Positions 6,786 to 14,111 of a DNA stretch of 27,554 nt are shown piece after piece. Numbering within the stretch: the stretch's first letter is position 1; each line of letters begins with the position of its first letter. The notes below the pieces were generated by a model, which saw only the letters and a program-made list of their open reading frames with translations, was not told where the DNA came from and made no database searches. Source of the DNA: CAYUFF01 sp964444075 (GTDB taxonomy: Archaea; Aenigmatarchaeota; Aenigmatarchaeia; CG10238-14; SCSR01); NCBI GenBank assembly GCA_964444075.1, contig CAYUFF010000010.1:1-27554 (forward strand). The letters are read 5' to 3'. The position numbers and the translations under genes are program-made.

Positions 6786-8300
6786 ATGAAGCCGGAGGAA
6801 ATTCTCGAAAGGGTGAAGGAAGAAGGGTTTTACAAAGTATGGGAAGAATGCTCTTCTGCCATAAAACAAAGGGGAAAGCTAGTGCTGCCTGAGGAAAGGG
6901 GGGAGCCTCACGTTGTGAGCGAGGTAATTGAGAAGATAAGGAAAGCTCTCCTAGACCTCGGGTTTACCGAGGTCATCAATCCTGTTTTCGTCGACGAAAT
7001 CGAGGTGTACAAGCAGTACGGACCCGAGGCTCCCATCATCCTCGACAGGATCTACTACCTCGCCGGAATCCCGAGGCCGGATATAGGTATGGGGAAGGAC
7101 GTGGAGGAAAGTATCAGGAAGCTCGTGGGCGTTGATCCCGAAAGGTTGAAGGACGTGCTGAGGGAATACAGGAAGGGGAAGATAAGCTCGGACGACTTGA
7201 TAGAGGAGTTGAGGAAGAGGTTGAAGGTTAGCGAAGAAAAAGCGATAAAGCTCGTCGAAATTCTCGCGGACTTTTTCAAGTTCAAGCCTGTGCCTTCGAG
7301 TTTGACTTTACGGTCTCACATGACCGCTTCTTGGTTCGTGACGCTCAAAAAAATACTTGAGTACCGAGACCCACCGCTCTACCTTTTTTCCGTCGACAGA
7401 GTTTTCAGGAGGGAGCAGGAGGAAGACGAATCGCACCTGAGGAGCTACCATTCGGCTTCCGTAGTAATAGTCGACGATGAGCTAGGCGTCGAGTCGGCGA
7501 AGAAAGTAACGCTGAGGATAGTCGAAGAAATCCAGAAGAACTTGGGAGTGAGGTTCAGGGGTGTGAAGGTGGTGAAAAAGATGGAGACTGCAAAGTACTA
7601 CGCGAAGGGTAAGGAATGGGAGGTCTACGCTAACTTCAAGGGTAAGAGGTACGAGATAGGCACTTTCGGATTCTACAACCCGATTTCCCTCGCGAGGTAT
7701 AAAATTCCGCACGTGGTTTACAACTTCGGAATAGGCGTCGAAAGGATAGCGCAGATAATCACCGAGGAGAAGGATGTGAGGAGGGTTGTGTACTGGTTCG
7801 AGTACCCCAGCTTTACCGACGAGGAAATAGCGAGGAGCGTGAAGGTCATCGAAGAGCCGAAGACCGAGTTCGGAAAGAGAGTTGCGGATGTGATCGTGAA
7901 GAGCGTCGAAAGGTACAAGGATGAGGTAGGTCCGTTCAAGAAGCTGGTGTACCAGGATGAGAGAATCAAGGTTTACCTCCTCGAGCCGGATGAGGGAAAG
8001 AAGCTAGCTGGCCCGGCCACCTTCAACATGGTTTACGTCAAGGATGGTAGCATAGTTTCCACCGTGAAAAAGGTTAAGGGTATATTCATCGGACGATACT
8101 TGGATTTGATAGCCAAGCGAATAGCTGCTGAGGTGGAGCGAGGGAAGAGGGGGATGTTCAAGATAAGGTGGGTAAGGGGACCTTCGGACGTTAACTTGCA
8201 AGTTCCTCCTAAGCTGCTGAAGTGGATTGAAGAAAGGGGGAAGAAAGTCGAAATCCTCGGTCCCGTTTTTCTCGATGTTTTGGTAGAGGAGCTCTGTTAA
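6786..8300 (+). CDS. sepS: O-phosphoseryl-tRNA(Cys) synthetase (SepRS)
   Basis: This 504-residue class II synthetase attaches O-phosphoserine to tRNA-Cys. The serine/phosphate-binding block TLRSHMTASWF is at 174-184. Motif 2 (FRREQEEDESHLRSYHS) is at 207-223 and motif 3 (GIGVERIAQI) at 315-324. The C-terminal third (about 345-504) is the anticodon-binding region. Length is slightly below the roughly 535 residues recalled for methanogen enzymes, and an early helical insertion (about 103-160) is present. It is third in the desulfidase-SepCysS-SepRS run. I saw no cysteinyl-tRNA synthetase in the window; whether the genome has one would show if this is the sole route to Cys-tRNA. Confidence 0.95.
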   Translation: MKPEEILERVKEEGFYKVWEECSSAIKQRGKLVLPEERGEPHVVSEVIEKIRKALLDLGFTEVINPVFVDEIEVYKQYGPEAPIILDRIYYLAGIPRPDIGMGKDVEESIRKLVGVDPERLKDVLREYRKGKISSDDLIEELRKRLKVSEEKAIKLVEILADFFKFKPVPSSLTLRSHMTASWFVTLKKILEYRDPPLYLFSVDRVFRREQEEDESHLRSYHSASVVIVDDELGVESAKKVTLRIVEEIQKNLGVRFRGVKVVKKMETAKYYAKGKEWEVYANFKGKRYEIGTFGFYNPISLARYKIPHVVYNFGIGVERIAQIITEEKDVRRVVYWFEYPSFTDEEIARSVKVIEEPKTEFGKRVADVIVKSVERYKDEVGPFKKLVYQDERIKVYLLEPDEGKKLAGPATFNMVYVKDGSIVSTVKKVKGIFIGRYLDLIAKRIAAEVERGKRGMFKIRWVRGPSDVNLQVPPKLLKWIEERGKKVEILGPVFLDVLVEELC

Positions 8301-8342
8301 CTTATTGGTGTAAATCCTTCAAAATAATAAACCCAAGGGTAA

Positions 8343-9632
8343 CTATGGTTCGTTCCGCTGAAGTAACCACTTCCACAAAGGAACAAACTTTATTTTCTTT
8401 CTATTAACCTTCTCTTCGTCTTCGAAATCCCAAGTTATTACGAGCAAATCCTTACATCTTAATAACTGAGAAGCTTTCAACAAAGCTTTTATCTCCCTTC
8501 TCTTTACCTCATCCCTCTCGTTGGCGTAAGTGATTTGAATTAATTGCTTAATACTTAAACCCTCTTTTATAACAAAATCTACCTCATAACCATTAGATTC
8601 CCAATAAAACAAGTCGATCTCTCCCGAAAGTTCCCTTTTCTTTAGTTCGATGAAAACCAAATTTTCCATCGCTTTACCGATGTCCTCGGAAAACTTTGTT
8701 CCGATGAGATAGTTAGCTAGACCCAAATCGCAAAGATAAACCTTCGGTACAGAAAGCGCGGATTTCTTTTCGGAGAAATAGAACTTTTTCAGGAGAAAGG
8801 AAAACATGACATCTTCAAGATAGGTCGCGTAATTATAGAGTGCTGTTTTTCCGACCTTTATATTCATCGATCTTAATTCATTGAAGACTTTGTTTATTGA
8901 AAATTTGTTCGAAAAAGATGCCACTACGCTGTTGACCAAAAACCTTAAAGCATAGATGTTCTTTACTTTGTACCTCTCCACTATATCCTTAAAAATTACA
9001 ACATCTACATAATCCTTGAAAAAGGTCTTCGGATTCAATCTATCGATGATTACAGGAGGAAAGCCCGTGGTCAATAAATATTCCCTTAAAAATCCCTTTA
9101 GAGTGCTTATCACCGAAGAGGAAAAGGGAGGAGAAAATTTTATTTTCTTCAAATTCAAGTACTCTTTAAAACTGAAAGGAAAAACGGGGACACTTATAAC
9201 CCTGCCTCTTAGTTGGGTGGCAATCTCCTTGCTTGACAATTTTGAAGTTGAGCCTGTGATGAATAGGTGATATTTCTTTTTTTCTATTAAGCTGTAAACA
9301 AAAGATTGCCATTTTTCCAAAGCGTGTATTTCATCAAGAAAAACGAATTTTGGTTGTCTTTTATACATTTCCATGTGTTTTTCGATAATTTTCACTTTCT
9401 TGTTTCTTTTGAGCCTTTTTATTTCGTCGTCCTCATAATTGATGAAAACATACTCTTCGTCCTTTAGTTGCTCGCTTTTTATAAAACTGAAAATAGAAAA
9501 GGTTTTTCCGGCCCTTCTCGGGCCGATGATAGCTAATCCAAAGTAGGTTAAGGGAAATTCTATTTGCCTCTTTTTAACCTTGAAACTTTTTATTTCTTCT
9601 TTTTTCTCTGCCAAATATCTTTCAATTTCCAT
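8343..9632 (-). CDS. AAA ATPase with DUF4143-type C-terminal domain
   Basis: This 429-residue archaeal ATPase is of the AAA_14/DUF4143 type. Walker A is GPRRAGKT at 37-44, Walker B is FVFLDEIH with D100-E101, and a sensor-like FITGSTSKLSSKE follows. The C-terminal third has an E...YWESNGYEVDFVI...IQITY pattern like a PD-(D/E)XK nuclease fold, seen in this family. It is clearly more AT-rich and Lys/Phe-rich than SepRS upstream and lies opposite to its neighbours, separating SepRS from the SerK-like gene. Such ATPases are common, mobile and often multicopy in archaea; their cellular role is not known. A TATA-like box (9651-9662) lies about 26 bp upstream. Confidence 0.88.
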   Translation of the reverse strand: MEIERYLAEKKEEIKSFKVKKRQIEFPLTYFGLAIIGPRRAGKTFSIFSFIKSEQLKDEEYVFINYEDDEIKRLKRNKKVKIIEKHMEMYKRQPKFVFLDEIHALEKWQSFVYSLIEKKKYHLFITGSTSKLSSKEIATQLRGRVISVPVFPFSFKEYLNLKKIKFSPPFSSSVISTLKGFLREYLLTTGFPPVIIDRLNPKTFFKDYVDVVIFKDIVERYKVKNIYALRFLVNSVVASFSNKFSINKVFNELRSMNIKVGKTALYNYATYLEDVMFSFLLKKFYFSEKKSALSVPKVYLCDLGLANYLIGTKFSEDIGKAMENLVFIELKKRELSGEIDLFYWESNGYEVDFVIKEGLSIKQLIQITYANERDEVKRREIKALLKASQLLRCKDLLVITWDFEDEEKVNRKKIKFVPLWKWLLQRNEP

Positions 9633-9650
9633 ATTTTTATTTTTTAGCGG

Positions 9651-9662
9651 TACATATTTATT
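9651..9662 (-). promoter_or_regulatory. TATA-like box for the AAA ATPase
   Basis: Minus-strand TTTAATAAATATG-like sequence is centred about 26 bp before the ATG at 9632, consistent with a leaderless transcript. Confidence 0.4.
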
Positions 9663-9666
9663 AAAT

Positions 9667-9688
9667 TTTGTATTACCAGTAGTACAAA
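9667..9688. promoter_or_regulatory. 22-bp imperfect palindrome, possible operator
   Basis: Half-site TTTGTATTAC-like and its inverted copy GTAGTACAAA flank a central CA; only one base pair of the symmetric halves mismatches. It lies just upstream of the ATPase TATA box and in the 161-bp gap shared with the divergent SerK-like gene, so a dimeric repressor or activator could bind here. No repeat of it was noticed elsewhere in the window. Confidence 0.4.
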
Positions 9689-9793
9689 TTTTTAAATGGT
9701 TTTAGTCTTGGAATTTTTATACATCGCTCCTCCTCAGCGGGATAAGGTTTAAGTTTCTTTTCCTCAAAATTTAACTTATGGGAGTGAGAAAGA

Positions 9794-10237
9794 TTGCTCG
9801 GTGTTGTCGTTGAATCGATAGAAGAGATTGACTTAGACCTTCTTCTCCCGCACGAACAAACGGAAAGAGAAAAGGTAGAAAGGTTAGCGCGAGAGATTGA
9901 AAAGGAGGGACTCAAGAATCCGATAGTGGTTGCTAAATTCGATGGTAAGTACATGATAGTCGATGGTCATCACAGGAGCGAGGCTTTCGGAATGTTGGGC
10001 AAGAAGAAAATCAAGGCAGTAGTGATAGATTATTTTTCCCACTACGTTAAAGTCGTAGGTTGGAAGGACGGGAGAAAATTAGACAAAACGGAGATTCTCA
10101 GAAAAGCGTGGGAAGGGAAGAGATTTCCACCGAAGACTACCAAGCACTTGGTATGCTACGAGGGAAAGGAGTTTCACGTTTCCATGCTCAGTAAATGGCT
10201 GGAAAAGTTTTATCAGAATAGAGTCCAGTTAAAGTAA
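9794..10237 (+). CDS. ParB/Srx-fold protein, probable free L-serine kinase (SerK-like)
   Basis: This 147-residue protein has a single ParB/sulfiredoxin-fold domain. The start is TTG at 9794, supported by a GGAGTG Shine-Dalgarno sequence 7 bases upstream. Blocks are LLLPHE (E21), the helix KVERLAREIEKEGLKNPIVV, the VDGHHR motif (D57) and a late FPPKTTKH. In the ADP-dependent serine kinase SerK of Thermococcus kodakarensis, the catalytic Glu and Asp are recalled at 30 and 69 in the same blocks. The Glu-Asp spacing here (36) is close to that (39). SerK makes O-phosphoserine, the substrate of SepRS, encoded 1.5 kb away. It is shorter than SerK as recalled, so an ordinary ParB-like or SbnI-like role remains possible. 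Confidence 0.65.
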   Translation: MLGVVVESIEEIDLDLLLPHEQTEREKVERLAREIEKEGLKNPIVVAKFDGKYMIVDGHHRSEAFGMLGKKKIKAVVIDYFSHYVKVVGWKDGRKLDKTEILRKAWEGKRFPPKTTKHLVCYEGKEFHVSMLSKWLEKFYQNRVQLK

Positions 10238-10244
10238 TATATTT
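10235..10244 (+). promoter_or_regulatory. TATA-like box for tRNA-Ala
   Basis: TAATATATTT is centred about 31 bp upstream of tRNA base 1 and overlaps the stop codon of the SerK-like gene, the right distance for a tRNA promoter in archaea. Confidence 0.5.
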
Positions 10245-10270
10245 CGCGAGAAGTAGTAAATTATTCCAGA

Positions 10271-10354
10271 GGGCCGGTGGTCTAACGGTAGGACGCTCCG
10301 TTCGCAAAAGCTCGAGAGACGGAGAGGCTCCGGGTTCAAATCCCGGCCGGTCCA
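10271..10354 (+). tRNA. tRNA-Ala(CGC) with a 12-nt intron at 37/38
   Basis: A full cloverleaf can be drawn. The acceptor is GGGCCGG/CCGGTCC with the G3:U70 pair that marks tRNA-Ala. The D arm is at 10280-10294, the anticodon stem is CTCCG/CGGAG, and the T arm is CCGGG-TTCAAAT-CCCGG. The discriminator is A and no CCA is encoded. The anticodon loop is 12 nt too long. Removing 10307-10318 leaves TT-CGC-A-A, giving anticodon CGC (GCG codons). The boundary folds as a bulge-helix-loop: TTCG pairs with CGAG (one U:G wobble), with three-base bulges CAA and AGA, each cut after its second base. Both identity elements agree on alanine. Confidence 0.93.
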
Positions 10355-10431
10355 AAAGCGATTTCAACACTCGCAGGATGTTTAGGATCGTTTCTATTTT
10401 GCTCAACTCACAACCAGAAGCTTAAGGATAA

Positions 10432-11181
10432 TCATACAACCTGCGCCACAGACCACAGCACGTTGAACACCCATTCAAACGTTTGGGCGATACTTTCATT
10501 CTTTATGAGGACGAACGAGGATGGGTCTGTGTATTTCATGACGATAACCATGTCGCCAGTTACCGTTAAGCAAGTGGAAGACGTAGAGGGTATGTACCTC
10601 ACCTCGGCCAACGGGGCGTTCTTTAACGCTCGGAAGTACCAGCCTTCTTTACTCGAAAATATAAACTTAGCTTTTACGTTGTACCGGGGGCGTACAAAAT
10701 TGTGCCATTTACTCCATACCCGATTGAAACTCTCCTTCTTATAGGTGGTAACGTTTACGGCCAACCATTTTCCTACCCCGTTCGTTCGAAACTCCTTTTC
10801 AACATCCTTCAGCAGGGCTTTCAACCCTTCGATACCCTTGTAAATGTTCGCGAAGACGACGCTCTCTTCCGCTCTTATCTTTCGTAATTCTTCGACCACG
10901 CGTTTCCCGATAGTTTCCAGGTTCTTTATTTCTTCCAAAAGCTTTTCTGGCGCAGCCGCCTTATAGTACTTCCTCCCGTCGACCCACGCGAAAGAGGCGA
11001 ACCCCCTGCTTACCAACTTTTCAAGGACTTCGTACACGATGGAAGGGGAAATACCAGAGAATTTCACTATGCTCGATTTCGTAGAGCAGCCGTGCAACAG
11101 GGCCAGATAAACCCTGGCCTCTCCGTCCGTGAAACCCAGGCGTTTCAACTGTCGGACTAAGCGTTTCATGGTGTCGTCCAC
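10432..11181 (-). CDS. TrmB-type winged-helix transcriptional regulator
   Basis: This 249-residue protein starts with a TrmB-like winged helix-turn-helix domain (about 5-75: LGFTDGEARVYLALLHG, then STKSSIVKFSGISPSIVYEVLEKLVSRGF). A helix at about 80-105 follows (EKLLEEIKNLETIGKRVVEELRKI), and then a C-terminal alpha/beta domain of about 140 residues that I do not recognise as the sugar-binding TrmB module. The start is GTG at 11181 or ATG at 11169. A TATA-like stretch at 11203-11214 (minus strand) would serve either. It is divergent from the radical SAM gene with 8 bp between start codons, so control of that gene, itself or both is likely. Confidence 0.82.
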   Translation of the reverse strand: MDDTMKRLVRQLKRLGFTDGEARVYLALLHGCSTKSSIVKFSGISPSIVYEVLEKLVSRGFASFAWVDGRKYYKAAAPEKLLEEIKNLETIGKRVVEELRKIRAEESVVFANIYKGIEGLKALLKDVEKEFRTNGVGKWLAVNVTTYKKESFNRVWSKWHNFVRPRYNVKAKFIFSSKEGWYFRALKNAPLAEVRYIPSTSSTCLTVTGDMVIVMKYTDPSSFVLIKNESIAQTFEWVFNVLWSVAQVV

Positions 11182-11189
11182 TTTAAATA
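11182..11189. promoter_or_regulatory. Symmetric TATA-like element TTTAAATA between divergent starts
   Basis: It lies in the 8-bp gap between the regulator GTG and the radical SAM ATG. Used on the plus strand it predicts transcription from about 11211, inside the annotated radical SAM reading frame, so that gene's N-terminus is uncertain. Confidence 0.35.
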
Positions 11190-12302
11190 ATGATGTTTGC
11201 GAGAGTATTAAGTTTAACGGCCCGTCCGACCGAGTACACCAGGAATGGTGAGCTCAGGGATTTAACGGAAACGCGTCAAAATAAACTCGTGAAGAAAAAC
11301 CCCTGCCTGTTTACGCAGACGGAGGGTATAAGGGTCGTGTGGGGAATTACAGAAAAGTGTAACTTGCGGTGCAAGCATTGCGCGGCAGACACCGGCCTAG
11401 TCTATCCCTCAGCCCAGCTTCCTCGACCCGAATCCGGAGAGCCGAGGAACTACAGCGAAATAATAAAGGAGATGGAAAAAACAGGAGTAGATACGGTCTA
11501 CCTTTCTGGAGGCGAGCCGCTCAAGTGGGAAGGAATTTTCGACGTGATAGAAGAGATAAAGGGAAACGGGATGGTTGCGACGGTAGGCACCAACGGGACG
11601 AGTCTCGATAGAACCTGCGTCGAAAAACTTGCGGAAGTGAAAATAGACAAGGTTTTTGTAAGCTTGGACCATTGGGAGAGGGAAAAGCACGATTTTTTGA
11701 GGGGAGGTAGGGCGTTCGACAAAGCGGTGGAGGGTATAAAGAGTTTGAAAGAGGAGGGGATCTACACGAGGATAGACAGCATAATATGGAAAGGAAATTA
11801 CAGAGGGGTTGAGAAGCTCGTCGAATTCGGCGAGAAACTGGGGGTAGACGAAATGGTGTTCGCGTGGCCTATGAAAGTCGGGAGGGCTAAGGAAAATCCC
11901 GAAATCCTGCCCCCAGAAACGGAGTATTTTAACGTCGGGAGAAAACTTAAAAGATTGAAGGAAGAGTATTCTGGGAGGGTAAAGATATCCTTCCACAGGT
12001 TCGATTATTTCGGCGAAGATTCTGAGGATTGTGCTGGCGGGAGGAAGATACTTTATGTAGACCATCACGGAAGAGTTAGCCCGTGTTTTTGGGTCACTTG
12101 TCTCTTCCCAGAATTTTTTACGAAGTCCACGGTATTTCACAAGCCGTTCCCGAGTTTGTTGGAGGATAGCGAGATAAAGAAGTTCATCAAAATGGAAAGG
12201 GAAAGGTACGAACGTTTCGGTCCGGGATGTCCCGCCGTATGCAGCGTGTACAATGGCGAGTTCCATTCGAGGGACCCTCTTTTGAGGCTTTACTCCGTTT
12301 GA
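11190..12302 (+). CDS. Radical SAM protein with SPASM/twitch-like C-terminus
   Basis: This protein of up to 370 residues has the radical SAM cluster motif C57-X3-C61-X2-C64 (CNLRCKHC) and the SAM-binding GGEP in VYLSGGEPLKWEGI. The C-terminal cysteines (EDCAGGRKILYV, SPCFWVTC, PGCPAVC) suggest an auxiliary iron-sulfur site of the SPASM or twitch kind, as in enzymes that modify peptides, proteins or cofactors. The substrate is unknown; no precursor peptide was recognised nearby. The first 33 residues may not be translated, because the only clear plus-strand TATA box lies at the proposed ATG. An in-frame GTG at 11289 is the next candidate start. It is divergent from the TrmB-type regulator. Confidence 0.85.
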   Translation: MMFARVLSLTARPTEYTRNGELRDLTETRQNKLVKKNPCLFTQTEGIRVVWGITEKCNLRCKHCAADTGLVYPSAQLPRPESGEPRNYSEIIKEMEKTGVDTVYLSGGEPLKWEGIFDVIEEIKGNGMVATVGTNGTSLDRTCVEKLAEVKIDKVFVSLDHWEREKHDFLRGGRAFDKAVEGIKSLKEEGIYTRIDSIIWKGNYRGVEKLVEFGEKLGVDEMVFAWPMKVGRAKENPEILPPETEYFNVGRKLKRLKEEYSGRVKISFHRFDYFGEDSEDCAGGRKILYVDHHGRVSPCFWVTCLFPEFFTKSTVFHKPFPSLLEDSEIKKFIKMERERYERFGPGCPAVCSVYNGEFHSRDPLLRLYSV

Positions 12303-12409
12303 ACCTTATTTATGGAGTGTGTTCCCTTGTGGGCTACGAAGTGAAGAAGTTTAACCTACAGGACCCTACGACCAAAAGCAACTTAAAGCTAACGAGTAAT
12401 AATTTTACC

Positions 12410-13444
12410 ATGAAACTTGCGATAAAAGTACCTTCGATGAAGAGCTCCAACCCGTGGATGCTGGCTTCACTGATTTTGGCTATCTTGCTTATCCTCGTCT
12501 CCTGTAAAACCCTTTGGATTACCAAGACTTCGTTAACTTCTTCTGCTTCGATGCCTCTCACTGGTAGGTTTCTCAGCGCAGACGAGGTAGGAGAAAAGGT
12601 CGTAAACTACATCAACGAAAACTTGTTACCGAGCGGGATGAGCTGCGAGCTGATAGGAGTAGAGGACATGGGGAGCATCTACAAGGTTAGAACAAAGTTC
12701 CAAGGGAAGGAAATAGATGTTTACGCGACCAAAGACGGGAAGTACTTGCTTTTCCAAGCGGTGGATATGAGCAAAAAATTAGAGAGGGAGGGAGTTACTC
12801 AACCGAGAAGGAAAGAAATACCGAAGGCTGAGAAACCTACTGTGAAACTTTTCGTGATGAGTTACTGTCCCTTTGGTTTGCAGGCGGAGAAAGCGTTACT
12901 GCCAGTGATAGACCTCCTGAAGGGTAAAGCGAAGTTCGAAATAAGGTTTGTCGATTACATAATGCACGGCAAGAAGGAGTTGGACGAAAACATGAGGCAG
13001 TACTGCATAGAGTTTGAACAGGGTGAAAAGTACTTCGATTACTTAAGATGCTTCATCGAGACTAACGGAAACTATACCGCTTGCTTAGAAAGAGTTGGTA
13101 TCGACAAAACTAAGCTGGAGAGTTGCGTGGAAAGGATAGATAAAAAGTATAAAGTTAGCGAGATGTACGCGAACAAATCGACTTGGTTGCACGGATACTA
13201 TCCAAGGTTCCCAGTAGAAGAAGAGGAAAACAAGAAATATGGTGTGCAAGGTTCTCCGACGCTGGTGATCAACGACGTCGTGGCTACCAACGTCGAAAGG
13301 TCGCCAGAAGGTTTCAAGCGAGTTATCTGCCAGGCTTTCACCACACCTCCAGAGGAATGTCAGCAAAACTTGTCTACGCAGGTAGCTTCCCCAGGATTTG
13401 GCAGCGTTCCCTGTCCTTCCGAAACTGGAGTTTGCACACCTTAA
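12410..13444 (+). CDS. Membrane-anchored thioredoxin-fold protein with CPFG motif
   Basis: This 344-residue protein is read from the ATG at 12410; longer upstream extensions would overlap the radical SAM gene. A single membrane anchor spans about 16-32 (MLASLILAILLILVSC), with a short basic N-terminus inside. A small domain at about 55-125 is followed by a DsbA/GILT-like thioredoxin domain from about 143. The active-site position reads C153-P-F-G156 (MSYCPFGLQAE), so the second cysteine of CXXC is missing. Several later cysteines (QYC, LRCFIE, YTACLERV, LESC) and a cis-Pro loop (GSPTLVIND) are present, plus a cysteine-containing tail. It probably acts outside the membrane in thiol chemistry; substrate unknown. 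Confidence 0.78.
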   Translation: MKLAIKVPSMKSSNPWMLASLILAILLILVSCKTLWITKTSLTSSASMPLTGRFLSADEVGEKVVNYINENLLPSGMSCELIGVEDMGSIYKVRTKFQGKEIDVYATKDGKYLLFQAVDMSKKLEREGVTQPRRKEIPKAEKPTVKLFVMSYCPFGLQAEKALLPVIDLLKGKAKFEIRFVDYIMHGKKELDENMRQYCIEFEQGEKYFDYLRCFIETNGNYTACLERVGIDKTKLESCVERIDKKYKVSEMYANKSTWLHGYYPRFPVEEEENKKYGVQGSPTLVINDVVATNVERSPEGFKRVICQAFTTPPEECQQNLSTQVASPGFGSVPCPSETGVCTP

Positions 13445-13475
13445 GAGCTTTCGTTAACCATTTCTAAAAGCTCTT
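13443..13475. terminator. Hairpin terminator between convergent genes
   Basis: A perfect 9-bp inverted repeat, AAGAGCTTT (13443-13451) and AAAGCTCTT (13467-13475) with a 15-base loop, overlaps the stop codon of the thioredoxin-fold gene and faces the convergent nucleotidyltransferase gene. It probably marks the end of transcription from one or both sides. Confidence 0.5.
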
Positions 13476-13504
13476 GGAAACAAGTCTTATACCTGTCTTT
13501 ATCT

Positions 13505-14044
13505 TCAAACACCATGCAAGCTTTCTCTCTTCCATTCCATCACCCAATCGACGAAGGTTTCAAAACCGCTTATTATTGCGTGCTTTTTCAGAATACTTGC
13601 CACCATGGGTTCGTTTTCGAAGAGAAGTTTCTTGAACTTTTTAACGGGCAAACGAATGAAATTCTTCGATTTTCCAACTCTCTCATCTATAATCAAGATA
13701 TCGACATCGCTTAATTCGTTCGCCTCCTCTGCGGCGTAGGAACCGAATAATAACACAACTTTTCCTTTCATGCCTGCAAGTTTTTCTACGAGGAATGGAT
13801 AGTGAGTTAGCACCCGAAGAGTATACGCAACTTCCTCCTTTAGCAACTCGAGCTTGCAGAGCTTGCTGTCTAACGCCGGAAAGAGTAAAAAGCTCCTTCC
13901 CTTCACCAGAATCTTCACCAAACCGTGTTTTTCCAGTAGTTTTACTTCTCTGCTTACTTTCGAAAGTGAGCAAGTACAAAGTCTACTAACTTCCCTTAAA
14001 GTTATGGGAGAGTGATAAAATATTGTTCTGAAAACGAAACACAT
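13505..14044 (-). CDS. Winged-helix / minimal nucleotidyltransferase fusion protein
   Basis: This 179-residue protein joins an N-terminal winged helix (about 5-55: ITLREVSRLCTCSLSKVSREVKLLEKHGL) to an MNT-type nucleotidyltransferase domain with an intact GSX10DXD motif (G101, S102, D113, D115: GSYAAEEANELSDVDILI). The architecture suggests a DNA-binding, self-regulating nucleotidyltransferase, possibly an antitoxin-like protein, but no HEPN partner is visible beside it. A TATA-like stretch (about 14062-14073) lies some 25 bp upstream of the ATG. It converges on the thioredoxin-fold gene across a hairpin and is divergent from the DUF763 gene. Confidence 0.82.
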   Translation of the reverse strand: MCFVFRTIFYHSPITLREVSRLCTCSLSKVSREVKLLEKHGLVKILVKGRSFLLFPALDSKLCKLELLKEEVAYTLRVLTHYPFLVEKLAGMKGKVVLLFGSYAAEEANELSDVDILIIDERVGKSKNFIRLPVKKFKKLLFENEPMVASILKKHAIISGFETFVDWVMEWKRESLHGV

Positions 14045-14111
14045 GCTTTAAATTTGAAACATACAAAAATAAAGGTTTACGTTTTTTCAAGCACGTAACA
14101 AATCTTTACTC

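Noticed and set aside
10188..10406. 72-codon minus-strand frame containing RPGFEPGASP
   Set aside because: This is the usual false protein read from the antisense of a tRNA; it lies across the tRNA-Ala gene.
11409..12266. 285-codon minus-strand frame
   Set aside because: It lies antisense inside the radical SAM gene, has no family motifs, and the plus strand holds the cluster cysteines and normal codon use.
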